Shown here in pieces: positions 33,300 through 42,167 of a stretch of 64,000 bases of DNA. Each line of letters begins with the position of its first letter. Position 1 is the first letter of the stretch. The notes beneath the pieces are model-generated. The model saw nothing but the letters and a program-made list of their open reading frames with translations. It made no database searches and was not told the DNA's origin. Position numbers and translations under genes: made by a program. This DNA comes from QKTW01 sp052161885 (GTDB lineage Bacteria > Bacteroidota > Bacteroidia > Chitinophagales > Chitinophagaceae). The stretch lies in contig CP197396.1 of NCBI GenBank assembly GCA_052161885.1, positions 1,426,001 to 1,490,000 on the forward strand, given 5' to 3'.

Positions 33300-36200
33300 T
33301 CACCCCCACACTTTTACTTCTGCCTGCAGAACGGCAACGTGCTGCCGGTATCTCCGCTCATACCATTTGTTCAGTACTGCTATTGTACGTCCGGCATCAA
33401 TATCTTTCAGCGCAGCAATTTCCGCTTTGCAGTAGTTTATGGCTTCTACATAAGAAGCAGCCCGCTGCTGCCTGTTTGTTTGCCTCAAAGATTGCAGGGA
33501 ATTTGCGTCATCGGTCGCTCTCATCTCTGCGTTCATTTTTGCAGTAAGCTGCTGAATCAGGCCCTCCAGCTGCCTGATACTCTGTTCCTGCATCTGCTCA
33601 ATATTCTTTTTAATTTCTTCAATATTCTTCTCCATGCTCCGCTCAAATTCATCAAAAGCATTTTTGATATCATCCAGCTTCTGATCAAGATACTTCATCA
33701 TTTCAAGCACTTTTCCTTTAATGGCGCTAAGTGCTTCTTTTAATGACTGGTATGCTTTCAGCAAAGCTCCCAGCGATCGTATGATCCATTGCCTTACTTC
33801 AGGTTTGGACGCCTCTTCAATTTTGTCACCGTTTGCAACCGCCCAGGGTTTTACCACAGATTCAAAGATACCCCCTGCCTCTTTCATAAACTGGTTGCGC
33901 GCATCCAAAGGATGGGTAATAAACTGTAAGGCCGCATCTGTCACCTGTTGCGCCGTTCCTCCCTGCCCTTTCCAGCAACTATCAATCAGAAGACCAATTT
34001 TGTTCGTAGCAAAAATGGCCAGGTGACCTGCCAGCCCGTGAAGCGGTTTTTCAAAATCATCTTTAGCCAATTGGCTGTGGGTGGGATTGGTAAATAAACC
34101 ATAAGAGTGCACCGTTTTCTGATCCAGCAAGTGACCATATTTCTTCATAAAACTATTGGCATAATTCTGAAATGTCTCTATTGCTCCCGATATTACTTTT
34201 GTAATCCATGCTGTAACATATCCCAGCATCATAGGCAATAACTTCAGCAGGAATTTTTGTATCAGCGCATAATATGTCCGTATATCTTTTATACTTTTCA
34301 AAAGCTTCCTGAGTTCTTTCTTGTTAAGCGTCGATAATTTACGCAGGTAATGCAGTGCTTTAGCCAGTGCTTCCTTTAGCTTTTTCTGGTTTTCATCATT
34401 TACCGTTTTTACTTCTTTTACTGTTTTTTTAATTTCATCCCGGTTGCCCGTATCCAGCTTACCGCCGGTCTCTTCCACAAATGTGGCTACCATATCCAGC
34501 AATACCCCGAGCTGAAAAGATATTTCGTCTTCTTCTCCGCCCACTTTTTCAAACAGAGATTCGATGATCTTTACTTCTGCACCCTCATGTTGTTTCTCCT
34601 TACCTTCTTTTTTTGCATCTTTTATCAGGTCGTCCAGCAGATCCTCTACAGACTCAAGGAGTTTATCCAGCAACTCTTCTCCCGGTGATGCAGGTGTCAG
34701 CTTTTCTGTAACGATATCTGCAAGGCTGTGTATTGCATCCAGTGATCCGAATTTACCGGTTACAACCGGTATCCTGTATGGATTATACTTGTATACAGTC
34801 ACTTTCTCCAGCACTTCCTGGTGCATGATTGTGCCTGGCGGATAATGCACCAGTTTTTTGCCGTTTATATCCCTGGGTTCGTACAAATCATAGATAGCAG
34901 TGCCATCGTTGTATACTACCAGTTCCTGCAAAACGTGCAATCTGAAGTTTTTACTACGCACCGGGTCGGCTTCCATCATTTGTTTTGCATAATTGTACTG
35001 ATCATCTGTATTTATCCACTCCGGCACATAAATATTATTGTCCGTATTGTCTGTATTAAAAGTATAGTCCTCTCCCATTTTGTAACTATCCAACCTGTCG
35101 GGCTGTATTGCTGCAACGGCGGGATACGTTTTCTTATGTAACAACGGAAGCGTATTGACAATTATTTCGCTGACCGGTCCGTCACCGTTTCTGCCGGCAC
35201 CACGGCCGGAACCGGATTTTGGCCGGGGCTGTGCGGGTGGATTTACCGGTTCTATACAAAAACCTGTTACAAGGCGTTTCACTTCTTTTACAGGCGTTTT
35301 ACTTGTCTCATAAAACGTGTAGTAAGGCTCCTTTATTTCAAAATCAGCCGGAATGCTTTCCCTATTTGTATCTACCCATGGAAATACGTTTCTGTACCCG
35401 ACACCAAGCAGCAGGATCTCACAATAATTACTATGCGCATAATAATCCTGTAATGTATGTAATGCCGCACCGAGGGCCAGCCGCCCTTCTTTGGTATCGC
35501 CCTTACTGCAGGCTTCTGTCAGCTTCGCTTTTATAAAAGCGGCAGCAGTTATAGTAGGTCCTATCCCAACGGTACCACCTGCTGCATCTGCGCCATCCCT
35601 GATATAGTTTTTCATATACCAGTCTTTGTTCAGTTGCAGCAGGCGGCATTGCATATCATTTTCCAGGTCCGCATCAGTTTGCAGGTTTGCAAAATGTACA
35701 AGATCTTTTGCATACTCTATTTCGTGCGGATTATCGATATGCTCTTCGCTCCGGTAACAACCGATGCTGGCATAGATATCGCCGAAATCATCTTTCAGTA
35801 CCTGCCGGGCTTTATTGAAATGAAAAATATAGTACAGGAAGCGGGCTCCGTTTACCACTTTCTTCTTCAGTTCATCTGTTATAAAAATGTACTCGGGTGT
35901 CTTAATGATCTCCCATACTTCTTTAAAATCATCTTTCAGCGGTTTCATGACAAACTCATAAGTACCTTTGAGCTCCATCAGTTTTATCCACATATTCTTA
36001 CCGGCAACAATACCTTTATCGCCACCTATCGACCGGCTTGTTTTCAGCAAAAGGCGGTCGATGGCCTGCGATACATCACGCAACCAGTTGCCGTAATAAA
36101 GTTTCAGAAGCTTTTCTTCGTCTTTAAAAACTTCTTTCAATCCTTCTTTCTGTATGCCTCCATGATGATAACGCTGATGCTCAACATCGCCATCTCCTTC

Positions 36201-37205
36201 GCCAAATTTTTTGATCGTTTCGCCCTCACTGGTTTTCGCTTCACCATCCTGTGCCCTGGCGTCTTCACCCTCATTTGCATTTTTTATCTCTTCTATGTGA
36301 TGATACCACCAGGAAAACGGCAGTTTAATATCCACATTCTTCCGGGTTACAGTACCACTGAGTATTTCCATCTGTTGTTCCGGCACAATGCTGTCCAGTA
36401 CATTAAAAGAATAGGTAGCCCCGGCATCATAACCGGCATTCTGCGGATCTTTACCTGCCAGTTTCCACAGATAGCGGTATATATATTCACCGTATTCCTC
36501 CACCAGTGCTGCTGTCAGCCGTACACGGCTCAGCCATATATTTGTATCATATTCGCTGTTTGTTACTTCGGCAGTATCCGGTTTATCTTCCGGCAATGGC
36601 TGCGCAGCAAACAATATAAAATCCCTGTTTACATAAATGCACATGCCCTGCCAGCTAAACCCTGCATACTTCAGCACGGGGTTCGCAATGGTATAGATGG
36701 GTGGATTTTTAAGACTGCCATTTTTTGCCTCTTTATATAATTTACGAAAGGCGTCAATGCCTGGCCCCGCACCGAATATGCACAGCAGATGCCAGCAGAA
36801 AAAATATTCGTCCGTATTTTTTGCAAATTTCAGAAATGCATCGTGGGCCAGTGTACTTTTCAATGTATCCTGTTCAAACTTCTGTATGGGGTCGCCAACT
36901 ATCTTAGGTGCTGCCGCATTGCCCGATGCAGAACTGCCGGACGATACATCTATCTTTATCGCCGCACCGGGCAACTGCTGTGCTCCAAGCGCTGTGCTGC
37001 CTCCCGAAAGTGCCAGTGGAGTACCATCTAATGTAATGCCGCTACTGCAGAACAATAACGTATCGGTACCCTGCGGATGCGAAGCTTTACTGCCCAGCAC
37101 ACAAACAGGTTTGCCATCTATTGTCAGTCCACCGGTATTTGTTCCGGCATCCAATACAGTACCTTTGTCAGTGGCATCTGTGGGAAATATAAGTGTCTGT
37201 GACAT
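33300..37205 (-). CDS. PAAR / Het-C domain fusion, putative type VI effector
   Basis: 1301 residues from MSQTLIFPTDATDKG (an ATG 42 nt upstream is less likely). Residues 10-75 are a PAAR-like tip with repeated Gly-rich turns (TIDGKPVCVLG, TLDGTPLALSG). A Het-C region follows: YYGNWLRDVSQAID (370-383), YRSEEHIDNP (484-493) and LHTLQDYYAHSNYCE with His583, Asp587, His591 and Glu596, an array like the zinc site of phospholipase-C-type enzymes. A Pro/Gly-rich linker, acidic helices, a hydrophobic stretch and a long C-terminal coiled coil complete it. As part of a VgrG locus it is probably a spike-loaded toxin acting on membranes. Catalysis is inferred, not shown. Confidence 0.75.
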   Translation of the reverse strand: MSQTLIFPTDATDKGTVLDAGTNTGGLTIDGKPVCVLGSKASHPQGTDTLLFCSSGITLDGTPLALSGGSTALGAQQLPGAAIKIDVSSGSSASGNAAAPKIVGDPIQKFEQDTLKSTLAHDAFLKFAKNTDEYFFCWHLLCIFGAGPGIDAFRKLYKEAKNGSLKNPPIYTIANPVLKYAGFSWQGMCIYVNRDFILFAAQPLPEDKPDTAEVTNSEYDTNIWLSRVRLTAALVEEYGEYIYRYLWKLAGKDPQNAGYDAGATYSFNVLDSIVPEQQMEILSGTVTRKNVDIKLPFSWWYHHIEEIKNANEGEDARAQDGEAKTSEGETIKKFGEGDGDVEHQRYHHGGIQKEGLKEVFKDEEKLLKLYYGNWLRDVSQAIDRLLLKTSRSIGGDKGIVAGKNMWIKLMELKGTYEFVMKPLKDDFKEVWEIIKTPEYIFITDELKKKVVNGARFLYYIFHFNKARQVLKDDFGDIYASIGCYRSEEHIDNPHEIEYAKDLVHFANLQTDADLENDMQCRLLQLNKDWYMKNYIRDGADAAGGTVGIGPTITAAAFIKAKLTEACSKGDTKEGRLALGAALHTLQDYYAHSNYCEILLLGVGYRNVFPWVDTNRESIPADFEIKEPYYTFYETSKTPVKEVKRLVTGFCIEPVNPPAQPRPKSGSGRGAGRNGDGPVSEIIVNTLPLLHKKTYPAVAAIQPDRLDSYKMGEDYTFNTDNTDNNIYVPEWINTDDQYNYAKQMMEADPVRSKNFRLHVLQELVVYNDGTAIYDLYEPRDINGKKLVHYPPGTIMHQEVLEKVTVYKYNPYRIPVVTGKFGSLDAIHSLADIVTEKLTPASPGEELLDKLLESVEDLLDDLIKDAKKEGKEKQHEGAEVKIIESLFEKVGGEEDEISFQLGVLLDMVATFVEETGGKLDTGNRDEIKKTVKEVKTVNDENQKKLKEALAKALHYLRKLSTLNKKELRKLLKSIKDIRTYYALIQKFLLKLLPMMLGYVTAWITKVISGAIETFQNYANSFMKKYGHLLDQKTVHSYGLFTNPTHSQLAKDDFEKPLHGLAGHLAIFATNKIGLLIDSCWKGQGGTAQQVTDAALQFITHPLDARNQFMKEAGGIFESVVKPWAVANGDKIEEASKPEVRQWIIRSLGALLKAYQSLKEALSAIKGKVLEMMKYLDQKLDDIKNAFDEFERSMEKNIEEIKKNIEQMQEQSIRQLEGLIQQLTAKMNAEMRATDDANSLQSLRQTNRQQRAASYVEAINYCKAEIAALKDIDAGRTIAVLNKWYERRYRQHVAVLQAEVKVWG

Positions 37206-37350
37206 AAACAGGTTACTGGTTTTGAAAAATGATATGACAGCAGGCATTACGGCATTATAGGCCGTTTAAAATGCTGATAAAAGAAATTTGTGGTAAAAAG
37301 AACCGTATGCAGTCCTGCATAAAAAGTAAGGTCAAAATCATTTCAACTTG

Positions 37351-38433
37351 CTACCTGAAATAATTATTCTCTGTTACAAACCTGTTCTGAAAAACCTTTC
37401 CACCTGCCCATACAAGCAACATGCATTCTTTTCCCTGCAATGAGCTGACATCAATAGTTCCAGGATTGTTTTTGCGGTCAAGTATTACCTTACACTGCCC
37501 GTCAAGCAGCATGACACGATCTATTTTTTCGCTATATTTCTGCTCAATACGAGCAGTCAGCGCATCTGCATCTACACAGACAGAAAAGGGATTATCAGCC
37601 GCGGTTATTTGTTCTTTGCCTAAATCAAGGTGACCAAAAATGACAGGCACATTCTTTTCATTTTCGGGGTGCCCATTTTCACGGGTTTCATAATCATTGG
37701 AAAACCTTGCCCCCCATTTATACAGGGTACCATTGCTTTTAACGGCCCAGCTCTGATCGGCATCAACAGAAGTAAACCTCCAATCAGTATCATGACCTAT
37801 ACGAATGGGAATATTTCTTGAAGAGTGGGTACCGTCACCAAGTTCTCCGTAATTGTTGCTGCCCCAGGCCCACAAAGAACCGTCATTTTTAATAGCAAGC
37901 ATATGATTTCCTCCGCCCGCAGCTACCATTTTCCAATCGTTATCTGTTCCGATGCGGACAGGCGAATAATGAGCTGCCCCGGAACCATCTCCAAGCCCTA
38001 CTTCAAAATTATTTCCCCATGCCCACAGGCTGCCATCTTTTTTTATTGCAACAACATGAAAAGCTCCTGCTGCAAGGCTTTCCCAACCGGTATCTGCGCT
38101 TACCTGCTTTGGCTTATGTATATCCTCCACTAATTTGCTTCGCTCTGCATCAGATCCGTTCAAAAGGGAACTGTCATTATTGTGAGCAGAACCATTACCC
38201 AGTTGTCCCCATTCATTGTGCCCCCAGGTCCATAAAGTGCCATCCGGCGCAATGGCAGCCCGGAAAAAATTTGTTTCGCCGGAGCCCCCACCCATGCCGA
38301 TAGAACGCCAGCAGAAAGCACTGCTGCTTCTGTTTGTATCTGTTGATTGTTTTTTGCCGGTACCGCCTTGTTGCGCACTACAACCCGTAAGTCCGAATGC
38401 CAGCATTGCAGGCATAATTAAACATCTGAACAT
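37351..38433 (-). CDS. RCC1-repeat lipoprotein
   Basis: 360 residues. A short signal peptide ends in the lipobox LTGC (Cys18), so the protein is lipid-anchored. Four RCC1-type blades follow: GTLWTWGHNEWGQLGNGS, GSLWAWGNNFEVGLGDGS, GSLWAWGSNNYGELGDGT and GTLYKWGARF. These make part of a beta-propeller. The last 90 residues form a different domain (CKVILDRKNNPGTIDVSSL). It sits between vgrG (41 nt) and the PAAR/Het-C gene (145 nt). The position and surface anchoring make it a candidate immunity or accessory factor for the effector; this is inference only. Confidence 0.8.
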   Translation of the reverse strand: MFRCLIMPAMLAFGLTGCSAQQGGTGKKQSTDTNRSSSAFCWRSIGMGGGSGETNFFRAAIAPDGTLWTWGHNEWGQLGNGSAHNNDSSLLNGSDAERSKLVEDIHKPKQVSADTGWESLAAGAFHVVAIKKDGSLWAWGNNFEVGLGDGSGAAHYSPVRIGTDNDWKMVAAGGGNHMLAIKNDGSLWAWGSNNYGELGDGTHSSRNIPIRIGHDTDWRFTSVDADQSWAVKSNGTLYKWGARFSNDYETRENGHPENEKNVPVIFGHLDLGKEQITAADNPFSVCVDADALTARIEQKYSEKIDRVMLLDGQCKVILDRKNNPGTIDVSSLQGKECMLLVWAGGKVFQNRFVTENNYFR

Positions 38434-38474
38434 GCAAGAAATTTAATAATACTTTGTTTACAACCTTTTTTTCA

Positions 38475-40412
38475 TCAGCTTATCTTCAGTTTATGCGCCG
38501 CTCCTTCTATACTGGTTTCTGTGCTTTTTAATGCAGCCTTACCGCTACTTTGCATTGTTATATTTCCATCGGCTTTTACCGTAGTATCACCTTTTATTTT
38601 TCCATCCAGTGTTTTTGCCTGTACGGATATTGTTTCCCTGGCATTAAGTTCAATATTGTTTTGCTGGCTCCGGATGCTTATGAGTTTCTCTGCCTGCAGT
38701 ATTATCTGCGTCTTCTCTGATGAAAGCTGTATGTCGTTTGCTGCTTTTATGATAATGTTGTTCCGGGCATGCATATTTATATTTTCAGCCTCCATCTCTA
38801 TATCTCCGCTCGAAGTGATGTATAGTTTCTCTTTTTCCGTATTCAGCTCAACAATATTTCGTTTTTTACCATCCATTATCACTATATGTTCTTCTCCCTG
38901 TTTGTCGCTCAGTCGTATGGTATGCCCGCTCCGGGTCCTGATGCTTTTGACATTATTTCCGTCACCTCCGCCGGCGCCTGTGTTCCCATGAAACATGCCA
39001 CCCATTACAAATGGCCGGTCCGGGTGATTATGGACAAAACCAACCATTACCTGGTCGCCTACCTCCGGAACGAAAACAAAACCTCTGTTTTTATTTACCG
39101 GTCCGCTACTACCGGCGTCGGGTGCCATTACTCTTATAAAATCGGTTGTTTCCCCACCTCGCTGCCAGTCAAATTGCACCTTTACCCTGCCCTGCGGATC
39201 TTTATTATCTTTTACAATAGCTATCTGCGGCTGTGCCTCAGGAGTGATATAATAAGGCTGCGGCAGGTATTCTGTGTCCGAAGGGATGGCTTCAAAACTC
39301 CCATAATAATCGCCCCGGGCATCTACATGATGACTGACAGATATGACGATCAACCTTGAAAAATATTTTGCGTCGTTGCTTTCCGGCTTGCGAAAATTCA
39401 TTTCCACAAGACAGCCGGGATAAAGAAATGGTATGCTCGTGCTGCCTGTCACAATAAACAGGCCTGCCGCTTCGCTGCCTACAGCCCCTTTCTGTGTTGT
39501 CTCCACATCATGATCAGTGACGGCTCTTATAGGTGCAATCTGTAAAGACGGCGTTTTATACATGCCTGCAGCGCTTTCATATGCAGCCATTCCCATATCT
39601 CCCAGTCCGCCGGCGTCTGTTTTGCCTGCAGCAAGCTTCAGGTTACTGCTGCTGTTATATCCATAGTGCTGCCTGTTAATATGGCCCGACCTTACTCGCG
39701 TTTCTACCTGCCTTACATCCCGGCCATAGATAAGGCGAAGCGGATCCGGTAATGCTGGCTTTCCGAAATGAAGTGTATCACCGTCGTAATAAAACCATTC
39801 TCCATATGCGGCGGCCATTCGCGCCAGGTAGTTATAGTGCGTTTCATTATACTGGCATGTGTAAAGCAGGTTCCCGGTATAAGATGTCTTTACAGCAATA
39901 GCTGCATACCGGTCTGTAAGCCCTTCTGATATAACGTTTTCTGCGAGGCTCTGCAAGCTTGTGTCGGTAAAGCTCTGTACATGCGGTGCCGCGTCCAGCA
40001 ATATTCCGGGGCTGCTGCCATCAAGCACGATACGTCCTAAAGAACCATGTTCCTGTGTAAAACCCACTTGTGCAATAACCCCTTTAAATCTCCGCTCAGG
40101 GCTGCCGGTAAGTACATTGCGGTAACGAAACGTAACGGAGACAGGAGCTCCCAGGAAATCCTGGGCGTTCTCTACCGTATGGTCCTGTGCAGCAGAAAGT
40201 ACATCATGTGCCAGCACAAGTCTGAAAGTATGATGTCCGCCTGCTGTCTGCTGGAGACTGAAAGAGTGATAATGGGAAAAGGTCATACTGCCGATCACAA
40301 TCTCCAGCCCCACTGCATGGATCACCCCCGATTTGTATACTGTGGCCAATGCAGCATTAATATCTGCAGATGCATTGTTTACTGCATCCGTTATCATGTC
40401 TTCATTATGCAT
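38475..40412 (-). CDS. vgrG: Type VI secretion spike protein VgrG
   Basis: 645 residues. The gp27-like region spans about residues 25-385 (FSLQQTAGGHHTFRLVL, CQYNETHYNYLARMAAAYGEWFYYDG). A gp5-type OB fold follows (DPQGRVKVQFDW to VPEVGDQVMVGFVHNHPDRPFVMGGMFHGN). The C-terminal 150 residues are a beta-helix of short alternating strands (ITSSGDIEMEAENINMHARNN). There is no fused effector domain. It would cap the secreted tube and carry the PAAR protein encoded two genes downstream. No TssB/C, TssJLM or ClpV gene lies in this window, so it is an orphan copy. The start could also be the Met at residue 6. Confidence 0.92.
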   Translation of the reverse strand: MHNEDMITDAVNNASADINAALATVYKSGVIHAVGLEIVIGSMTFSHYHSFSLQQTAGGHHTFRLVLAHDVLSAAQDHTVENAQDFLGAPVSVTFRYRNVLTGSPERRFKGVIAQVGFTQEHGSLGRIVLDGSSPGILLDAAPHVQSFTDTSLQSLAENVISEGLTDRYAAIAVKTSYTGNLLYTCQYNETHYNYLARMAAAYGEWFYYDGDTLHFGKPALPDPLRLIYGRDVRQVETRVRSGHINRQHYGYNSSSNLKLAAGKTDAGGLGDMGMAAYESAAGMYKTPSLQIAPIRAVTDHDVETTQKGAVGSEAAGLFIVTGSTSIPFLYPGCLVEMNFRKPESNDAKYFSRLIVISVSHHVDARGDYYGSFEAIPSDTEYLPQPYYITPEAQPQIAIVKDNKDPQGRVKVQFDWQRGGETTDFIRVMAPDAGSSGPVNKNRGFVFVPEVGDQVMVGFVHNHPDRPFVMGGMFHGNTGAGGGDGNNVKSIRTRSGHTIRLSDKQGEEHIVIMDGKKRNIVELNTEKEKLYITSSGDIEMEAENINMHARNNIIIKAANDIQLSSEKTQIILQAEKLISIRSQQNNIELNARETISVQAKTLDGKIKGDTTVKADGNITMQSSGKAALKSTETSIEGAAHKLKIS

Positions 40413-40719
40413 AGGTGCTTTAGTTTTTTACATGTGATTAAACAGATAAATAGGTATAGCAAAAAAGGGAGAAAGCTATGAGTGCATTTATTCCGGCTCC
40501 AAATGATTGAATTCAGGTTGCGGGATATAAACTGCACAACGGCATTCTTTTCCATTGCTACAGAAAAGAAATACAGCAACTATCAGACCAATCGCCTATA
40601 GATCAGGCAATTTGGCCTCCATTATGAAAAATTGTAGTAATTATACTATGGTACAAGGCCAAAAGATTGCCTCCTTCATCTGAAAGTATTAATAAACGCA
40701 GACACCATATACAGTGGTA
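40413..40719. other. Intergenic region (307 nt) upstream of vgrG
   Basis: AT-rich gap between the 3' end of the symporter gene and the vgrG start. It should contain the vgrG promoter. I see no clear dyad, hairpin terminator or promoter consensus, and no convincing small gene. Confidence 0.4.
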
Positions 40720-42108
40720 TTACAAAGCCTTCTCTAGCTTGCTTACTACAGCAGTAGCCACGCTGTTGCCGAGTACATTGGTAGCACTGCGGCCCATATC
40801 CAGCAGGGGGTCTATCCCCAGGAGCAATGCAATACCGGCTTCGGGGATTTTAAAGCCGGACAATGTTCCGGCGATGACCACCAGCGATGCCCGAGGCACA
40901 CCCGCAATACCCTTACTGGTAAGCATCAACACCAGCAACATACTGATCTGTGTACCGATGGGTAAATGTATTCCGTAAGACTGGGCGATGAAAAGAGAAG
41001 CAAAGGTCATATACATCATGGAGCCATCCAGGTTGAAGGAATAGCCCAGTGGCAATACAAAACTCACAATACGGTTCGGGCAACCGAAACGCTCCAGTTC
41101 CAGCATGGTTTTGGGAAATGCGGCTTCACTGCTGCTCGTACTGAAAGCCAGTATCGCAGGTTCTTTGACATGACCCAATAATTTAAGAATACGTTTGCCG
41201 ATAAACAATCCGCCGAGCAGTAAAATACATACCCACAACAACACAAGGCCAAGGTAAAATTCAGAGATGAAGATGGAATATGTCTTCAGGATACCGGGAC
41301 CTTCTTTCGCAATGATAGCTGTCATAGCACCAAAAACGGCCAGAGGTGCCAGCTTCATGATGTAACCCGTCACCTTGAGGATCACATGTGCTACGGCGTC
41401 GAAAAATTTAATGATCACCTGCCCCTGCTCCCCGATCGAGGCAGTAGCCACACCAAAAAATAAAGAGAAAACAACGATCTGCAGTATTTCATTCTGTGCC
41501 ATCGACTCTACTACACTCGACGGAAAAACGTGGTATAAGAAGTCTTTCAATGACATCGCTGCTTTCTTAATACCAGTATCAGTAGCAGCATCCGGGATAG
41601 AAAGATGCATTGCCGTCCCCGGTTGAAAAATATTGACCAGTACCATACCCAGCAACAGGCTGAGCAATGACGCCGAAACAAACCACAATAGCGTTTTCCC
41701 TCCGATACGTCCTACAGCTTTAATGTCTCCGAGCTTTGCCACACCAACCACAAGTGTAGAAAACACCAATGGTGCAACGATCATTTTTATAAGACGGAGA
41801 AAAATATCGGCCAGCAGGGAGAATGGTTCCAGCTTATGTGCCTGCTTTTCTGTTGCTGCCTTTTTAGCGGCCACTGCTGTGCCTTTCTGAGCTGCGAGCC
41901 CCTTGTAAGCGGCGCTGTTCGTATCTGCTATTGCATGCAGTTGAGGCTCTATTGCCTTAATTGTTTGTTCTGCGGCAACAATCTGCCGGTTTTCCTGCTG
42001 TACGTAGCCGGTATTGAATATAAAACCGAGGCTGATGCCTGCCACCAAAGCAATAAATATATAAAGCGTAAGCCTGTTGGGCTTTTTCGCCGGCTGCGTA
42101 TCGGTCAT
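40720..42108 (-). CDS. Dicarboxylate/amino acid:cation symporter (DAACS family) with loop insertion
   Basis: 462 residues starting at MTDTQPAKKPNR; the longer frame adds an unsupported leader. The family core is clear: LIKMIVAPLVFSTLVVGV, the serine-rich hairpin STSSSEAAFPKTM, and GYSFNLDGSMMYM before the last helices. It takes up C4-dicarboxylates or acidic amino acids with Na+ or H+. Unusually, about 75 residues rich in Ala, Lys and Gln (VAAEQTIKAIEPQLHAI onward) lie between helices 1 and 2, predicted helical and extracytoplasmic. Confidence 0.9.
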   Translation of the reverse strand: MTDTQPAKKPNRLTLYIFIALVAGISLGFIFNTGYVQQENRQIVAAEQTIKAIEPQLHAIADTNSAAYKGLAAQKGTAVAAKKAATEKQAHKLEPFSLLADIFLRLIKMIVAPLVFSTLVVGVAKLGDIKAVGRIGGKTLLWFVSASLLSLLLGMVLVNIFQPGTAMHLSIPDAATDTGIKKAAMSLKDFLYHVFPSSVVESMAQNEILQIVVFSLFFGVATASIGEQGQVIIKFFDAVAHVILKVTGYIMKLAPLAVFGAMTAIIAKEGPGILKTYSIFISEFYLGLVLLWVCILLLGGLFIGKRILKLLGHVKEPAILAFSTSSSEAAFPKTMLELERFGCPNRIVSFVLPLGYSFNLDGSMMYMTFASLFIAQSYGIHLPIGTQISMLLVLMLTSKGIAGVPRASLVVIAGTLSGFKIPEAGIALLLGIDPLLDMGRSATNVLGNSVATAVVSKLEKAL

Positions 42109-42167
42109 ATAATGTCGTATTAAGACATGCAAGATAATACCCTTACCGAATTTGTGGTACAAACTGA

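Noticed and set aside
35634..36740. 368-codon plus-strand open frame inside the Het-C gene
   Set aside because: It is antisense to the PAAR/Het-C coding sequence; its composition is rich in Ile, Phe, Tyr and Cys as expected for a shadow frame and it shows no domain.
33300..40412. A complete type VI secretion locus
   Set aside because: Only spike and tip genes are present. No sheath, membrane-complex or ClpV gene is found within the window.
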